Assembly: GCA_025504975.1 (NCBI GenBank) | Contig: JANUWI010000010.1 | Span: 124,001 to 188,000 of the forward strand | From: Plenodomus lindquistii | Taxonomy: Eukaryota > Ascomycota > Dothideomycetes > Pleosporales > Leptosphaeriaceae | Length of the DNA: 64,000 nt | Direction of reading: 5' to 3' | In this document: one piece after another, positions 54,926 to 64,000 of the stretch | How the letters are laid out: every line of letters begins with the position of its first letter | Position numbering within the stretch: position 1 is the first letter of the stretch | The notes under the pieces: model-generated | What the model saw: only the letters and a program-made list of their open reading frames with translations | Told to the model about the DNA's origin: nothing | Database searches by the model: none | Position numbers and translations under genes: made by a program

Positions 54926-56341
54926 ATGGGCGACAAAGATCCGCCGCCGTTTGGCTGTATGCCCGTCCTCGCTGCACGCTGCGCGCCGGCCCTCACTGAC
55001 ATGCGCGCAGACACTTTCAGCGATGACTTCTTCGCCGACCCTTTGTCGACATTCGACGCCGACGCCCCGCCCCCAGGCCCGCCAGGACAGTCGCTGCTCA
55101 ACGACATGGAGAACCAGTCGCTCGCCGACTTCTTCTCCAACACAGACCCCTTCCACCTCACCGACCCCGCGTCCTTAACCTCGCCGCTCGACTCCAAAGA
55201 CGCCGCCTGGGACTACAACAACTGGGGCGACTTCATGGCCCCGGCCGTTGTCCACCGCGTCACCACCACCATACCAGACCAGGCCCAACTCCAGCACAAC
55301 TACTACCACGAGCCCACCTTCACGCCCGCCATGCAACCAGACCACCTTGGCAACACCCCGGACGACCTCCAGGCCGCCGAGACCTTGTTCCACACCACCC
55401 AGCCGTCGTATGCAACCGCTAGAGCCCACGGCCATCATGGCCAGCCAACCCCGCAACTGGACACGGCCGTCCGCAGCGCCTCGACATCGAGCCAAAGCGG
55501 TCGGCCCATGGTCATCACGCCGCACGGCCCCATCACCGAGCAGCTGGCAGCGCTGCTGCCCAACCACACCGACAATGGCAACTTGGACGCGCAACTCGCC
55601 GCCCACTGGGCGACCAACAAAGTCACCGAGCACATTCACAAACATTACGCCGACACCAACCCCGTGTTCCGAAAACCAAACTTGAAGCAATCCTACACAT
55701 TCGGTACTGACGGTTCCTTCAACAACCGCTCGGGATTTTTGCCATCTCCGAATCACGGGCACAGCGACACCACTGCACGACAATCGCAACACAATCTGGA
55801 CCACTCGCAATTGTTGGTTCGATCCATCGTGGGCGCACTAGAACCTGCAACCTCCCCGCCAGCACAGCCAGTGCATACCGACGACGTGAGCGAGGACGGC
55901 AAGTCAGGTGATGGCACATCGGGCGACGAAAGCAGCGATAAACCGCCCAAGAAACGCAGGAAGAACACTTCACGAGTTGCAAAGGAAAGTCCTCGCAAGG
56001 CCACGCGGACTGGCAAGACTCGCAAAACAGTACTGCTCGAAGACGGTAGCAAGAAGAAACGGGCCTCTGCAGCCGCACAGAAGCTTCAGCGCGAGAATCT
56101 CACTGAAGAACAAAAACGCAACAACCATATACTGTCCGAGCAGAAGCGGCGGAATCTCATCAAGCGAGGCTTCGATGACCTCCACGATCTTGTGCCAGAG
56201 ATTCGCAACGGAGGTTTGAGCAAGAGTAGTGTCTTGACCGAGGCAGGCAACTTCCTCGAGAAGCTAATACAAGACAATCAGGCGCTTTGGAAGCTTGTAG
56301 GTGGAGCTTCAGCTTCAGCCTCTGGTCCAATTGGTCCTTGA
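54926..56341 (+). CDS. bHLH transcription factor (Ino4-like HLH region)
   Basis: One open frame, 471 aa from MGDKDPPPFG. The start is provisional: an acceptor-like CGCGCAG before ACACTTTCAGCGATGAC (~55013) would allow an upstream first exon. The N-terminal 300 residues are acidic and Asn/Pro/Thr-rich (activation-type), then a Lys/Arg-rich stretch KPPKKRRKN. The HLH is at ~395-450: basic region KRNNHILSEQKRRN with His401, Glu405 and Arg408-Arg409, the residues that read E-boxes (H-x3-E-x2-R), helix 1 GFDDLHDLVPEI, loop RNGGLSK, helix 2 SVLTEAGNFLEKLIQDN. The arrangement resembles Ino4 and related fungal HLH proteins that control phospholipid genes; that role is an inference from the HLH alone. 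Confidence 0.85.
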   Translation: MGDKDPPPFGCMPVLAARCAPALTDMRADTFSDDFFADPLSTFDADAPPPGPPGQSLLNDMENQSLADFFSNTDPFHLTDPASLTSPLDSKDAAWDYNNWGDFMAPAVVHRVTTTIPDQAQLQHNYYHEPTFTPAMQPDHLGNTPDDLQAAETLFHTTQPSYATARAHGHHGQPTPQLDTAVRSASTSSQSGRPMVITPHGPITEQLAALLPNHTDNGNLDAQLAAHWATNKVTEHIHKHYADTNPVFRKPNLKQSYTFGTDGSFNNRSGFLPSPNHGHSDTTARQSQHNLDHSQLLVRSIVGALEPATSPPAQPVHTDDVSEDGKSGDGTSGDESSDKPPKKRRKNTSRVAKESPRKATRTGKTRKTVLLEDGSKKKRASAAAQKLQRENLTEEQKRNNHILSEQKRRNLIKRGFDDLHDLVPEIRNGGLSKSSVLTEAGNFLEKLIQDNQALWKLVGGASASASGPIGP

Positions 56342-56622
56342 GCGCCGATGCTTGAAAGCCTACGAGATCACTTGACAGCCGTTGTCGTGATCTGAGCAAC
56401 TTTTGTGGATTTGCTGCAGAATGAGCCTGAGCTGCCTGGACAGTGACGAGTTGGCATGACCAAAGATGCTGGCAATGACGCCCAAGTCTGAAGATTACTG
56501 CGATACCCCTACGTATAATAATGTATTAGTGCCCCATCCATGTTGACATTGCCGTTTGGGCAGCTTGGTGAAGCGGTTTTTTGCTTGCAAGCTATAGTGA
56601 CCTGGAGATTGCAAAGACTCTT
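56342..56622. other. Intergenic between convergent genes
   Basis: 3' regions of the bHLH gene and the GH5-like gene; nothing else seen. Confidence 0.6.
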
Positions 56623-58845
56623 TTATGCGGTAGCCTTGGGCAGTCCAGTCTCCTGTACTTTATCCCTAGGAATACTGATGCGCAAAGTTTCGTCTCTCAC
56701 CTTCGCAGGTCCACGCTCATGTCCTTTGGGTATACCCGCGATTCTGTTATTTTTCGACATGCGCGCGCCGCCGGGACCTGTAATGATCTTCTTCTGACCT
56801 ACATAGTCGCAACGCCCATGATGGTTGCAGAAACCCGTTTTGCATTTTGCATTGCTGCGACACACTGCGCCGAGGCAACTATCCGCATCGGTACAGCGGG
56901 TACACTGACCCCAAGAGCAATATGAATCCGCATCGCAGTGCTCAGCGGATCTGCAGGGATTACCGCGGCCGATAGGAGCTAGGCAGATGGGAGTCACGCT
57001 CTGAGCAGTGTTCTGCTGCTGAATGGCGACGAGACTAAGAAAATGATCGGTATGACACGATCCTTTAGCATCATTGGCACTGACACGACGCCAATTCGGA
57101 TTCGTGGACGCTGCAGGTTGGATGGTGTGTCTCGCGGAGCACACTTGACATTCACCTTGTGAGCAACGAAGATGCTCCTGACAGAGCTGCTTGCTGTTGC
57201 ATCGATGACCGATCTGTCCTGGTTGACCCTCTGTGTTCTGCTGGCAGACTTGGTTTTTGCAGATCAAGTCGGGGCTGCAGCCATCGGCTGCATCGCAAAG
57301 ATGTCCCTCGCAACCAAACGTACAGTCGCTTTGTTGAACAAGGTAAGGATTCAGGGGCGTTGCTGTCATGTTGAAGAGACCAGCGCGCTTCAGTGTCCAT
57401 TCACCACTGCCACTTTGCCGCTTGGCGGATCCAACGGAAGGAGGTGGAAGGTACCTGGTCCAATCGAAATTGCTGCGCGAGGTATACGCCCGTTTCAAAA
57501 CGTCTTGTAGCGCAGACCAGGACGTATACTCTGATCGCAAGGGATTTACGCGCGCTGTTCTTCCCTCATCAAGCGTTGTGAGGTAAGAGTAGAGCTGAAC
57601 GGTTTCTTTAGCAGGTACTCCGCGTCATCCTTGTGCGTCTGGAACATACCCATGGGATTCCTCGTAGATTGAGTGCGTTTCCTTGATCAAAGATGGCCTC
57701 CTTTTTGTAAAATGGCCCAAATTTGGAATCCACGTATGTCCATTCCTCTACGAGAAGAAGCTTGCCCTTGCCCTCTTTACCTCTCGCTCTTGCTGTCAGT
57801 GTGTTGCCTGGCACGAACATGTTCGCCCACGGCGTTCCTGCGGTAGCAGTGTCTGTCTTGGAGAAATACCCATGAATGCCAATGACATCTATGGCAGCAC
57901 ATTTGAAGACACTGTCGGGGAAATTTTGAATTCCGTTGGCTGATTGGGGCCCGGAGACGCCCCCACTAATGACGGCAATGTTAGACTGATCGAGGCCGAC
58001 GTTGAACTTGAGATAGTTGGCCATGTCACACAGCCATGATTCGCCCGCAGGAATGGGCCAAATCCCACTGAAGGGTTGGTTCTGCAAATCTACGCCCTGC
58101 ATCAAAAATCAGCTGCCGTTTTGTCATACAACGATGAGATGACTCACCAAGATGACTTCCGAAAGCTCGCCCCAGGGGCGTTGATCAAAGTTTTTGGAGG
58201 GGTAGTGTTTGAAAAAGACTTGGAGACGAGTTTTGTACAGCTCTCGCACTGAAGCATGGTGAGTCAATCGACAACTTTGCATCCTGATTCTACACGACGT
58301 GACGTACTCTCATCGCTGCTATAGAAGTCCAGAAATGCTCCATTGAGTTTTTTGCAGTACACATCGCATGGAACATCGTTGGTGCCTCGAAGTGCATGAG
58401 CGTCGTGCGGCACGATGATCACCTTCATCTGCCCTTTTGACAGATGGTGAATTGCAGCCATGGTATCGTCAAATTGATCGAGCAACGATTTGTCAAATCC
58501 ACCAAGCTCACCCTCTGGCTAGATTTTGTCAATCAATATTTCGAGTCATGATTCCTAGAGCTGCATACATCATCATGTTGCTTGTCCGGGCGAACTATGG
58601 AGAAGTCAGTTCGTGCATCACAAGTAGGCATGTTTCAACGTACTGAATAAACGAATCACTCTAGCACCGCTTTTCATAATCTCTCTAATACTGTCATCCC
58701 TGTGTCGCGGTGTGAAGAATTGGAGTAAAGGATAGTTAACGCCACCAAAGGAATAGTTCTCGGCCAAGATTCTCAAATCAGCGAGTACAGGCCTTGTTTC
58801 GAGGCAAAGTGTGAGCAGGCCTGCTAAGATGGTTCGCATGAGCAT
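56623..58845 (-). CDS. Secreted GH5-like protein with Cys-rich C-terminal region; acid/base Glu replaced by Gln
   Basis: Six exons: 58845-58644, 58594-58569 (26 nt), 58518-58308, 58248-58148, 58096-57650 and 57594-56623, giving 652 aa. Signal peptide MLMRTILAGLLTLCLETRPVLA. Residues ~25-370 are a GH5-like barrel: FGGVNYPLLQFFTPRH, ARVIRLFIRPD, DQFDDTMAAIHHLSKGQMKVIIVPHD, then after exon 4 EVILGVDLQNQPFSG, IDVIGIHGYFS and KLLLVEEWTYVDSKFG. The usual N-E-P acid/base is N-Q-P here (Gln187), while the nucleophile region VEEW (Glu297/298) is kept. From ~420 to ~585 lie about 25 cysteines in CRS...HCDADSYCSWGQC-type units unlike a CBM1; the tail is basic. The substrate is unknown, and it may bind rather than cut glycans. 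Confidence 0.75.
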
Positions 58846-59391
58846 TGTGTCGAAGGATGGTGATGATACCTGGAGGCAGATACTTGACTCGTCTACCTAC
58901 ACAAAGCAGGCAGTATAAGAAGATTAGCCATCTGGAAGACACGTAGACATGTACAGCCACGTCTCAGCAATAGGGACGTACGCAAAGACTTGTAGATGAA
59001 GTGCTCATTTATGTATATTGGGATGCTGATTGGAGCCAATCAGAGCGCGCAGATTCGTATGGGCGCGGGGGATAGTCAACCTGGCCGGCGAAACTATGAG
59101 AGTCGACAGGGATACCATGAAGCCCAGTCAGTTGACCTTGAGCCATATACTCCGTTCGAGCAACCAGTTGTGGACAGCACATGAGGCATGAGGGCCTCGT
59201 ACCTTGGCGCTCGCCTTATTAGTTTACACAAGGCAGCGATGCTGTGATGGCCGCCACAAGGCGAGGTCCATCTTCCATAGTCGAGTTAAGGTGAGACACA
59301 CGCCGTCGACACTTGGATGCGCACGTAGGGTCCAATCAATTTGCGCAGTGCCAAAGGAATGCCCGAAACTACAAGTCTAGGGGCATCTCCA
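58846..59391. other. Intergenic
   Basis: Promoter of the GH5-like gene and the 3' region of the CNL2 gene; no gene or repeat recognised. Confidence 0.55.
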
Positions 59392-60023
59392 TCAGCCTGT
59401 TGGCCCGGCACAGACAGCTTCGAGCCTCCGCAAGGTGGCCAGCACCTCGGCCCCGACGTTGTTGGCACTGACGGCGTGTGCAAAGCGGCCGTGACGCAGG
59501 TCGCTAAGAGCGCCGACGAGCTCGCGCACCTCATCCAGGGCATTTGCGTTCTCCTCTTCCATGGCAGCCACTTGCACTTGGAGGCTCTGGCAAGCGTCTT
59601 GAATGCTGGCGTGGGCTGTCGCGAGCGTGTGGGGCGTCTTGCGAAGCGCGCCAGAGAGCTGCGGCAGCGTCAGCCACAGTGCCGTCAAGGGGAGCAAGGG
59701 AAGCAGATGCCCACCTCGTCCTCCATCTGGAGGCCCACGGGGTCCTGGCCAGGTGCTGCAGTGGCATCGAGGCGGCGACGCTCGCGCGCATACTCGCGCC
59801 GCAGCGGCTTGGACCGCTTGACCTCGTCGGCGATGTCGCGCCGCACAGTGTCCACGTCCTTGTCGCGCAGCCGCTGGAGCTCGCGGTAGAGCTGCGGGAC
59901 GCCGGGGCTGTCGCGGTGGCCGCGGGGGAAGATGTCGGCGAACTGGCTCTGGGTGGTCGAGTCTTGCAGCGGTGCGGGCGCGAGGAGCAGGTCCGCCAGC
60001 AGCTGGGCCTCGGGCGACGGCAT
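59392..60023 (-). CDS. CNL2: Kinetochore protein of the Cnl2/NKP2 family
   Basis: Exons 60023-59715 and 59658-59392 give 191 aa. The N-terminus PEAQLLADLLLAPAPLQDSTTQSQFADIFPRGHRDSPGVPQLYRELQRLRDKDVDTVRRDI follows the family plan (leading E-x2-ILxxFLL, then F...LFP, P-x-I/V-x-x-LY-x-x-L and D-x-V-x-x-x-I), quoted here in segments: QFADIFPRG, VPQLYRELQRLRD and DVDTVRRDIADEVKR. The second exon is helical (SIQDACQSLQVQVAAMEEENA) with the conserved end LVGALSDLRHGRFAH. Cnl2/NKP2 is part of the inner kinetochore CCAN next to Ctf19/Mis6 proteins. The intron is 56 nt with donor GTGGGC, weaker than most here. Diverges from EAF3. Confidence 0.85.
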
Positions 60024-60428
60024 GGTGGACAGTCGAAGCTCCCCGGGCGAGGGCGAGCAGGTGTGGTGGAGACGTGACGGTGACGGTGATTGTGACTGAC
60101 GGTCAGTGGCATGGAGACAAGCCTCACCGTCATGGCGTGGGAGCGCGACGCGTGTCGGCCCGTGCCCAAAAACCCTCCCGCGAGATGCGCCTGCAACCGT
60201 CAGTCGTCGAGCAAACTGCCCCGGCTGCTCCGTCCTTTTTGCGCATTCTGGCTCGCGTGCTCGTGTTTGGCCACCCGCCCAGTCAATCTGCGCCGTCTGA
60301 TTGCCGAGTTGCGCGTCCCTGCCGGCCAACAAGACGCGATATCTGCCCCGTGTTGCTGAGCGCTGGGCCTCGCGCCCGTCTTCAGACCACCCGTCTTCAC
60401 TGACACGCTGCTTGTTCGCCCCGCCATC
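60024..60428. promoter_or_regulatory. Bidirectional promoter, CNL2 / EAF3
   Basis: 405 bp between starts, with GTGACG repeats at about 60074-60095. Confidence 0.55.
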
Positions 60429-61712
60429 ATGGCGCCTGCTTCTGCGCCTGAGCCCATGTACCGCAAAGATGAAAAAGTCTACTGTTTCCACCATGAATTG
60501 CTGTACGAGGCCAAGGTGCTCGAGGTCAGACCCGTCGACGGCGACGACAAGAAGAGTGGTTTCCAGTACAGAGTCCACTACAAAGGCTGGAAGAACACGT
60601 AGGTGCCCCTCCTCTGCTTGTTGCCCCGTTTGTCTGCCTGCCATCGGCTTGCCAACTGGCCCGTCACGCTTGCCCAACTACCTTACCACCACCCTTTACC
60701 CACACCAACCAAACTCTGGACGACCGCGGCTGAAACCGTGGGGCCACTGCTGCTCCTGCTGCTGCCGCTGAGCTGCGTGACTGACATTCACAGCTGGGAC
60801 GACTGGGTTCCTGAAGACAGACTTCGCAAGCTTTCTCCAGAGAACAGAGAACTGGCCAACAATCTGAGGCATGAGATGCTAGCTGCACAGCGTGCCGCAA
60901 GAGCCCAAGCCCAGCCTGCCAAGAAGAAGACCCAAGGCTCTGCCAGAGGGAGTGAAGAGCGTCAGACCTCGGCCTCCGCTCCTTTGCCTCGCGGTCAAAA
61001 GCGACTGCGCGATAATGACCTCGAAAAGGTAAGTGCCGCTGAGCTACTTGTCATGGACACGGGTGCATTGCTCATGACCATCACAGGAAGAACATTTCCA
61101 GAACAAGCTGGCTGTGAGGATATATATGCCCGACCGTTTGAAGAGCCTCCTGGTCGACGACTGGGAAAACATCACCAAAAACCTGCAGCTAGTGCAACTA
61201 CCCTCGACCCAGCCAGCAGGTGTCATCTTGGACGAGTATCAGAAGTATGCAAGCGCGACAGGCGGCCGCAATGGCACAGAGCTTGACATCCTCGAAGAGG
61301 TCGTTGCGGGTCTTAAAGAATACTTTAACAAAGCCCTCGGTCGACTGTTGTTATATCGCTTCGAGAGGGAGCAGTTCTACGACATCAATACTCGTATCAA
61401 CCAGCCGACTGACGACCTTGCTGGCAAACTCCTTGCTGATATATATGGCGGTGAACATCTCCTACGACTGCTTGGTGAGGCTAGACTCCTGTTCTGTTCG
61501 CGTGCACTCGGTCTAATCCTCGCCGTGTAGTTACCATGCCGGAACTGATTGCGCAAACAAACATGGACCATCAAGCAATCAACCGCCTGCGCGAGGAGTT
61601 GAGCGGCATGACAACATGGCTCGCCAAAGAACCCCAGATCAACGCATTCTTTGCTTCAACGTACGAGAGCCCTGGACAGGCCTACATCGACAAAGTGAAG
61701 TCTAGCACCTAG
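60429..61712 (+). CDS. EAF3: Chromatin modification protein Eaf3 (MRG15 homologue)
   Basis: Exons 60429-60598, 60794-61028, 61087-61474 and 61531-61712 give 324 aa. A chromo-barrel domain spans ~residues 10-75 (KDEKVYCFHHELLYEAKVLEV, then FQYRVHYKGWKNTWDDWVPEDRL restored across intron 1), followed by a basic Ala/Gln/Lys linker and the MRG domain (~130-324: IYMPDRLKSLLVDDWENITKN, LDEYQKYA, RLLLYRFEREQF, FFASTYESPGQAYIDKVKS). Eaf3 works in the NuA4 acetyltransferase and Rpd3S deacetylase complexes, reading H3K36 methylation on transcribed genes. The aromatic cage residues Tyr and Trp of the barrel are present in form. Intron 1 (195 nt) is longer than the rest. Confidence 0.94.
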
Positions 61713-61954
61713 CGCCTGTCTGCAATACCTGCTTGTGTGAGGACTTTTGTCTTCATGGATTCTACTATTACTTTTTGCATGTTCCAAGGAGGTCTTCCAA
61801 AGGGGCTACAGCCCTTGGGCGCTTAGGCGAACGAGGGTGATTTTACTTGGCGATGCATGTGGACGTTGCGCAATACATTCCTGGAGCAGTAATAAGACGA
61901 GGCCCATTGATGTTTCTTGCAAGACGTGATCTGGTGAATCATCTCTCTCAGACG
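61713..61954. other. Intergenic between convergent genes
   Basis: Short 3' region; nothing recognised. Confidence 0.6.
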
Positions 61955-62698
61955 TCATGAAGGTTTCAGGACATCTTTCAGTATGTTGACCGCCCAAGCC
62001 AGGCATTTTGCCATATTCTCTTCTGCATCCTGGGGCATGCCATGTATGCCAACCTTGTTACACACTTCAGCGTCTAATGGGCCTTCGACGTTGCCGCCCG
62101 AGAACAGAAAACTGTGATCCTTGACATAATTTGGCCACACAATTTTATCTACGTAGCCTGGTGGATCCTCCCAAAAGCCTTCCAACGTGACGTAGCCGCT
62201 CCTAGCATCTCTCCGCTTCTTGGCAGTAGCGTAACTTGTGCGGAGAAAGAGCCTTAGATCAAACATGGATCGAATGTGCCGCATGTCTTCAGAGAAGAGT
62301 AGGAATCCATCGACAATGCAGATTCTTCGATGTTCCCAAGCGGGGTTGTCTTGGAGCCAGGAATTGACGAGTGTTCTCAATCTTTTGATTTCAGTCTCGG
62401 GTACACGGTGCTCTCCGACGTTGTTCTGATCTTCTTTGCTCATGAGCCAATCTGGACTTGTTCCGTCCTGTTTTATGCCCTGCAGTGCTCTGACGAGCCC
62501 TGGCAAATCTAGTGACTCGATACAGTCCCAATCCTGTATGCCTTCTTTGACGGGAATCTCAGCATCGGTGAGGTAGAAGTCGTCGAGATGTAAGAGGAAG
62601 AGCTTCGAGGAGGGGAATATGTCTCTCAGCAGCCGGGATAGAGTGGTTTTGCCAGACGAGGAAGGGCCCGAGATGCCAATGAGAAAGGGTGGCTGCAT
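61955..62698 (-). CDS. NRK1: Nicotinamide riboside kinase (Nrk1)
   Basis: Single exon, 247 aa from MQPPFLIGISG. The frame is open further upstream (to 63082), but the P-loop follows this Met directly as in other Nrk proteins: GISGPSSSGKTT (residues 8-19). LHLDDFYLTD has the Asp that acts as base and binds Mg, IQDWDCIESLD is the conserved DWDxPxS-like region, and ICIVDGFLLF (Walker-B-like strand) and a lid with KKRRDARSGY follow, then the ribose-contacting EGFWEDPPGYVDKIVWPNYVKDH. The enzyme phosphorylates nicotinamide riboside to NMN in the NAD+ salvage route. Confidence 0.93.
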   Translation of the reverse strand: MQPPFLIGISGPSSSGKTTLSRLLRDIFPSSKLFLLHLDDFYLTDAEIPVKEGIQDWDCIESLDLPGLVRALQGIKQDGTSPDWLMSKEDQNNVGEHRVPETEIKRLRTLVNSWLQDNPAWEHRRICIVDGFLLFSEDMRHIRSMFDLRLFLRTSYATAKKRRDARSGYVTLEGFWEDPPGYVDKIVWPNYVKDHSFLFSGGNVEGPLDAEVCNKVGIHGMPQDAEENMAKCLAWAVNILKDVLKPS

Positions 62699-63023
62699 GA
62701 TGGCGAGTTTAGTATGTTGATGGCCAGTGAGTGCGCGTGGCCTTGGGTGGCACCCGCAGTGTGGTCGGCGGGCCGCGGTGTGCAGTGTGCAGTGCTCCGG
62801 CACGTGCAAGAGGGTGGGGGTCACAATCGGCGTTTGATCGACATGCGGGACAGCTAACTCGACCCGGCTTAGTGCTTCGCGAACGCGATCTGACAGGTGT
62901 GGGTGGAGGTACGGGATGTCAACCTTGGAACTGCTGCATGTGCTGGATACGGTTCCAAATCCGCCCACCACCACCATTAGCAACAGCAGCCGCAGCAGCA
63001 GCCACCGCCGTCCTCTGCCGTCA
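62699..63023. promoter_or_regulatory. Bidirectional promoter, NRK1 / DUF1741 gene
   Basis: 325 bp between starts; CAC/CAG-rich leader just before the plus-strand gene (62965-63005). Confidence 0.5.
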
Positions 63024-64000
63024 ATGGAGCCCTCGCCACTGACCCAGGACTCGCGGCCCGAGGTGTTCCAGCCCAAAATCATTCGCCTCTACGAGTCCCT
63101 CTTCCACGACGACGCCGATGACGTGGAGCTGTCCGAGGGCTTCTGGCAGGAATTCTTCCTCCACAGGCCCGACTCGGCAGGCCTGAAGCGCATCCTGGCC
63201 ACCGTGCCGCCCGACGAGATGCTGCACCAACAGGCGCACTCGCAGCAGCTGTTTGGCCAGGCCACGCTACGCGTCAAGCAGGCCCGCGCCCCGTCCGACG
63301 AAATCGCACTCGAGACGCTGACCGTCTTCCTCGACGCCGCCCTGACCAAGCGCTACACCAACCCCAGCTCCGACATCATCTCGGTGCTGGCGGGCTTGCA
63401 CGATGCCGACGCCGTCATGACTGACTTCGTGGCCACGCTCGACACGGCAGTGCGCAGCGGCCGGAGCAGTAAGTGTGTGCAGCCCCCGCCCGATCGACTG
63501 CCGCTGACGGCAGCCATGTAGTCGACCTGCGCCTCAAGGCCGTGCGGGCTACCCTCGCCATTACTGCCGCCGGCTTCCAGACGGCTCTCCCATCGTACTT
63601 TACGCACCGTGACTTGTTCCCTGCCCTCGTCAAGGTACGCTTCGCCCTGCATGCGAACGGCCACACTACTGACCAGTCGCAGTATGTCCAGGACTGCACC
63701 GGCAGCGACGAGGTGCTTCCAGCCTTCTACCTCCTTGGCCTCCTGTCAAACTACAACAAGTTCGAGTTCCAGAACCCCTATCGGCTGCGTCTGGACGACT
63801 TCGTCAACGACGGCGTGATACAGAAGCTGGTCCGCTGCTTTGGCGCATCGTGCCTCAAGTCGCGGGATGCCTACGTCGCGGTCCAGGACGACATGCCCGA
63901 GGGGTGGACTTTGGGCGCGACTCTGAATTACATAGGTCTAGGCGCACTCGCTCCCAGCTCTCGACCCACGACGCCGGTCCCAGCTCCTGAAGAGGCCAAG
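63024..64000 (+). CDS. DUF1741 / ARMH3-type armadillo-like protein, 3' end outside window
   Basis: Exons 63024-63468, 63522-63634 and 63683 to the window end are seen; joins keep frame (SGRSIDLRLKAV; LFPALVKYVQDCTG). The visible ~290 residues are helical: QPKIIRLYESLFHDDADDVELSEGFWQEFFLHRPD, LKRILATVPPDEML, IALETLTVFLDAALTKRYTNPSSDIISVLAGL and LGLLSNYNKFEFQNPYRLRLDDFV. This is the start of the DUF1741 family, whose animal member ARMH3 (C10orf76) binds PI4KB and the GBF1 system at the Golgi. A Golgi lipid role in fungi is inferred. The family is usually ~700 aa, so over half is missing here. Confidence 0.85.

Noticed and set aside
62699..63082. Upstream extension of the NRK1 frame
   Set aside because: It would overlap the divergent DUF1741 gene start, and the P-loop already follows MQPPFLIGISG directly.

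Overview
The window reads as nuclear DNA of a filamentous ascomycete (Pezizomycotina). Genes are carried on both strands, most are split by short GT-AG introns of roughly 45-80 nt with CTAAC-like branch points, and the gene set (Ppo fatty-acid oxygenase, Eaf3, Cnl2/NKP2, Cyc8/Ssn6, Kre6/Skn1, 2-methylcitrate dehydratase) is typical of that group. The protein style and the small secreted and cell-wall genes suggest Dothideomycetes, but that is an inference. Exon coordinates were worked out by hand so that donor, acceptor and reading phase agree; unless an entry says otherwise, the spliced length is an exact multiple of three.

Layout. 1-7.3 kb, all minus: a Ppo-type dioxygenase cut by the window edge, the enoyl-CoA reductase TSC13, and arginyl-tRNA-protein transferase ATE1. 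7.3-8.3 kb: an ATE1/Nudix divergent promoter with three different tandem repeats. 8.3-14.5 kb: a diphosphoinositol-polyphosphate Nudix hydrolase, a divergent pair (membrane-anchored methyltransferase and AYR1-like reductase), and 2-methylcitrate dehydratase. 14.7-19 kb: a fungal transcription-factor-like gene and, divergently, the WASP homologue Las17. 19.5-26.6 kb: a small secreted eight-cysteine peptide, a Ser/Thr-rich single-pass membrane protein and a secreted M14 carboxypeptidase. 27-33.5 kb: V-ATPase subunit E and a NIPA-type Mg transporter (divergent), a EutQ-like cupin, and a GPI-anchored protease-like protein without a usable zinc site.

33.5-39.5 kb holds no gene I can support, only a perfect 30-bp palindrome and GC-rich promoter-like DNA ahead of the corepressor Cyc8/Ssn6 (39.5-42.5 kb). 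43-47 kb: a NuiA-like small protein and the beta-1,6-glucan synthesis protein Kre6/Skn1, which has a GC-AG intron. 47-49.7 kb: an intron-containing tRNA-Val and a non-coding MITE-like element. 49.7-59 kb: a GH5 endo-mannanase with a junction that does not keep frame, a broken multi-pass membrane protein gene, a bHLH regulator, and a secreted GH5-like protein with Gln at the expected acid/base position and a Cys-rich tail. 59-64 kb: two divergent pairs, Cnl2/NKP2 with Eaf3 (kinetochore and chromatin) and nicotinamide riboside kinase with a DUF1741/ARMH3-type protein that runs off the end.

Most genes are unrelated housekeeping neighbours rather than a pathway. Looser themes are lipid enzymes in the first 12 kb and wall or extracellular carbohydrate proteins at 44-59 kb. 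I found no biosynthetic cluster, CRISPR array or complete transposon.
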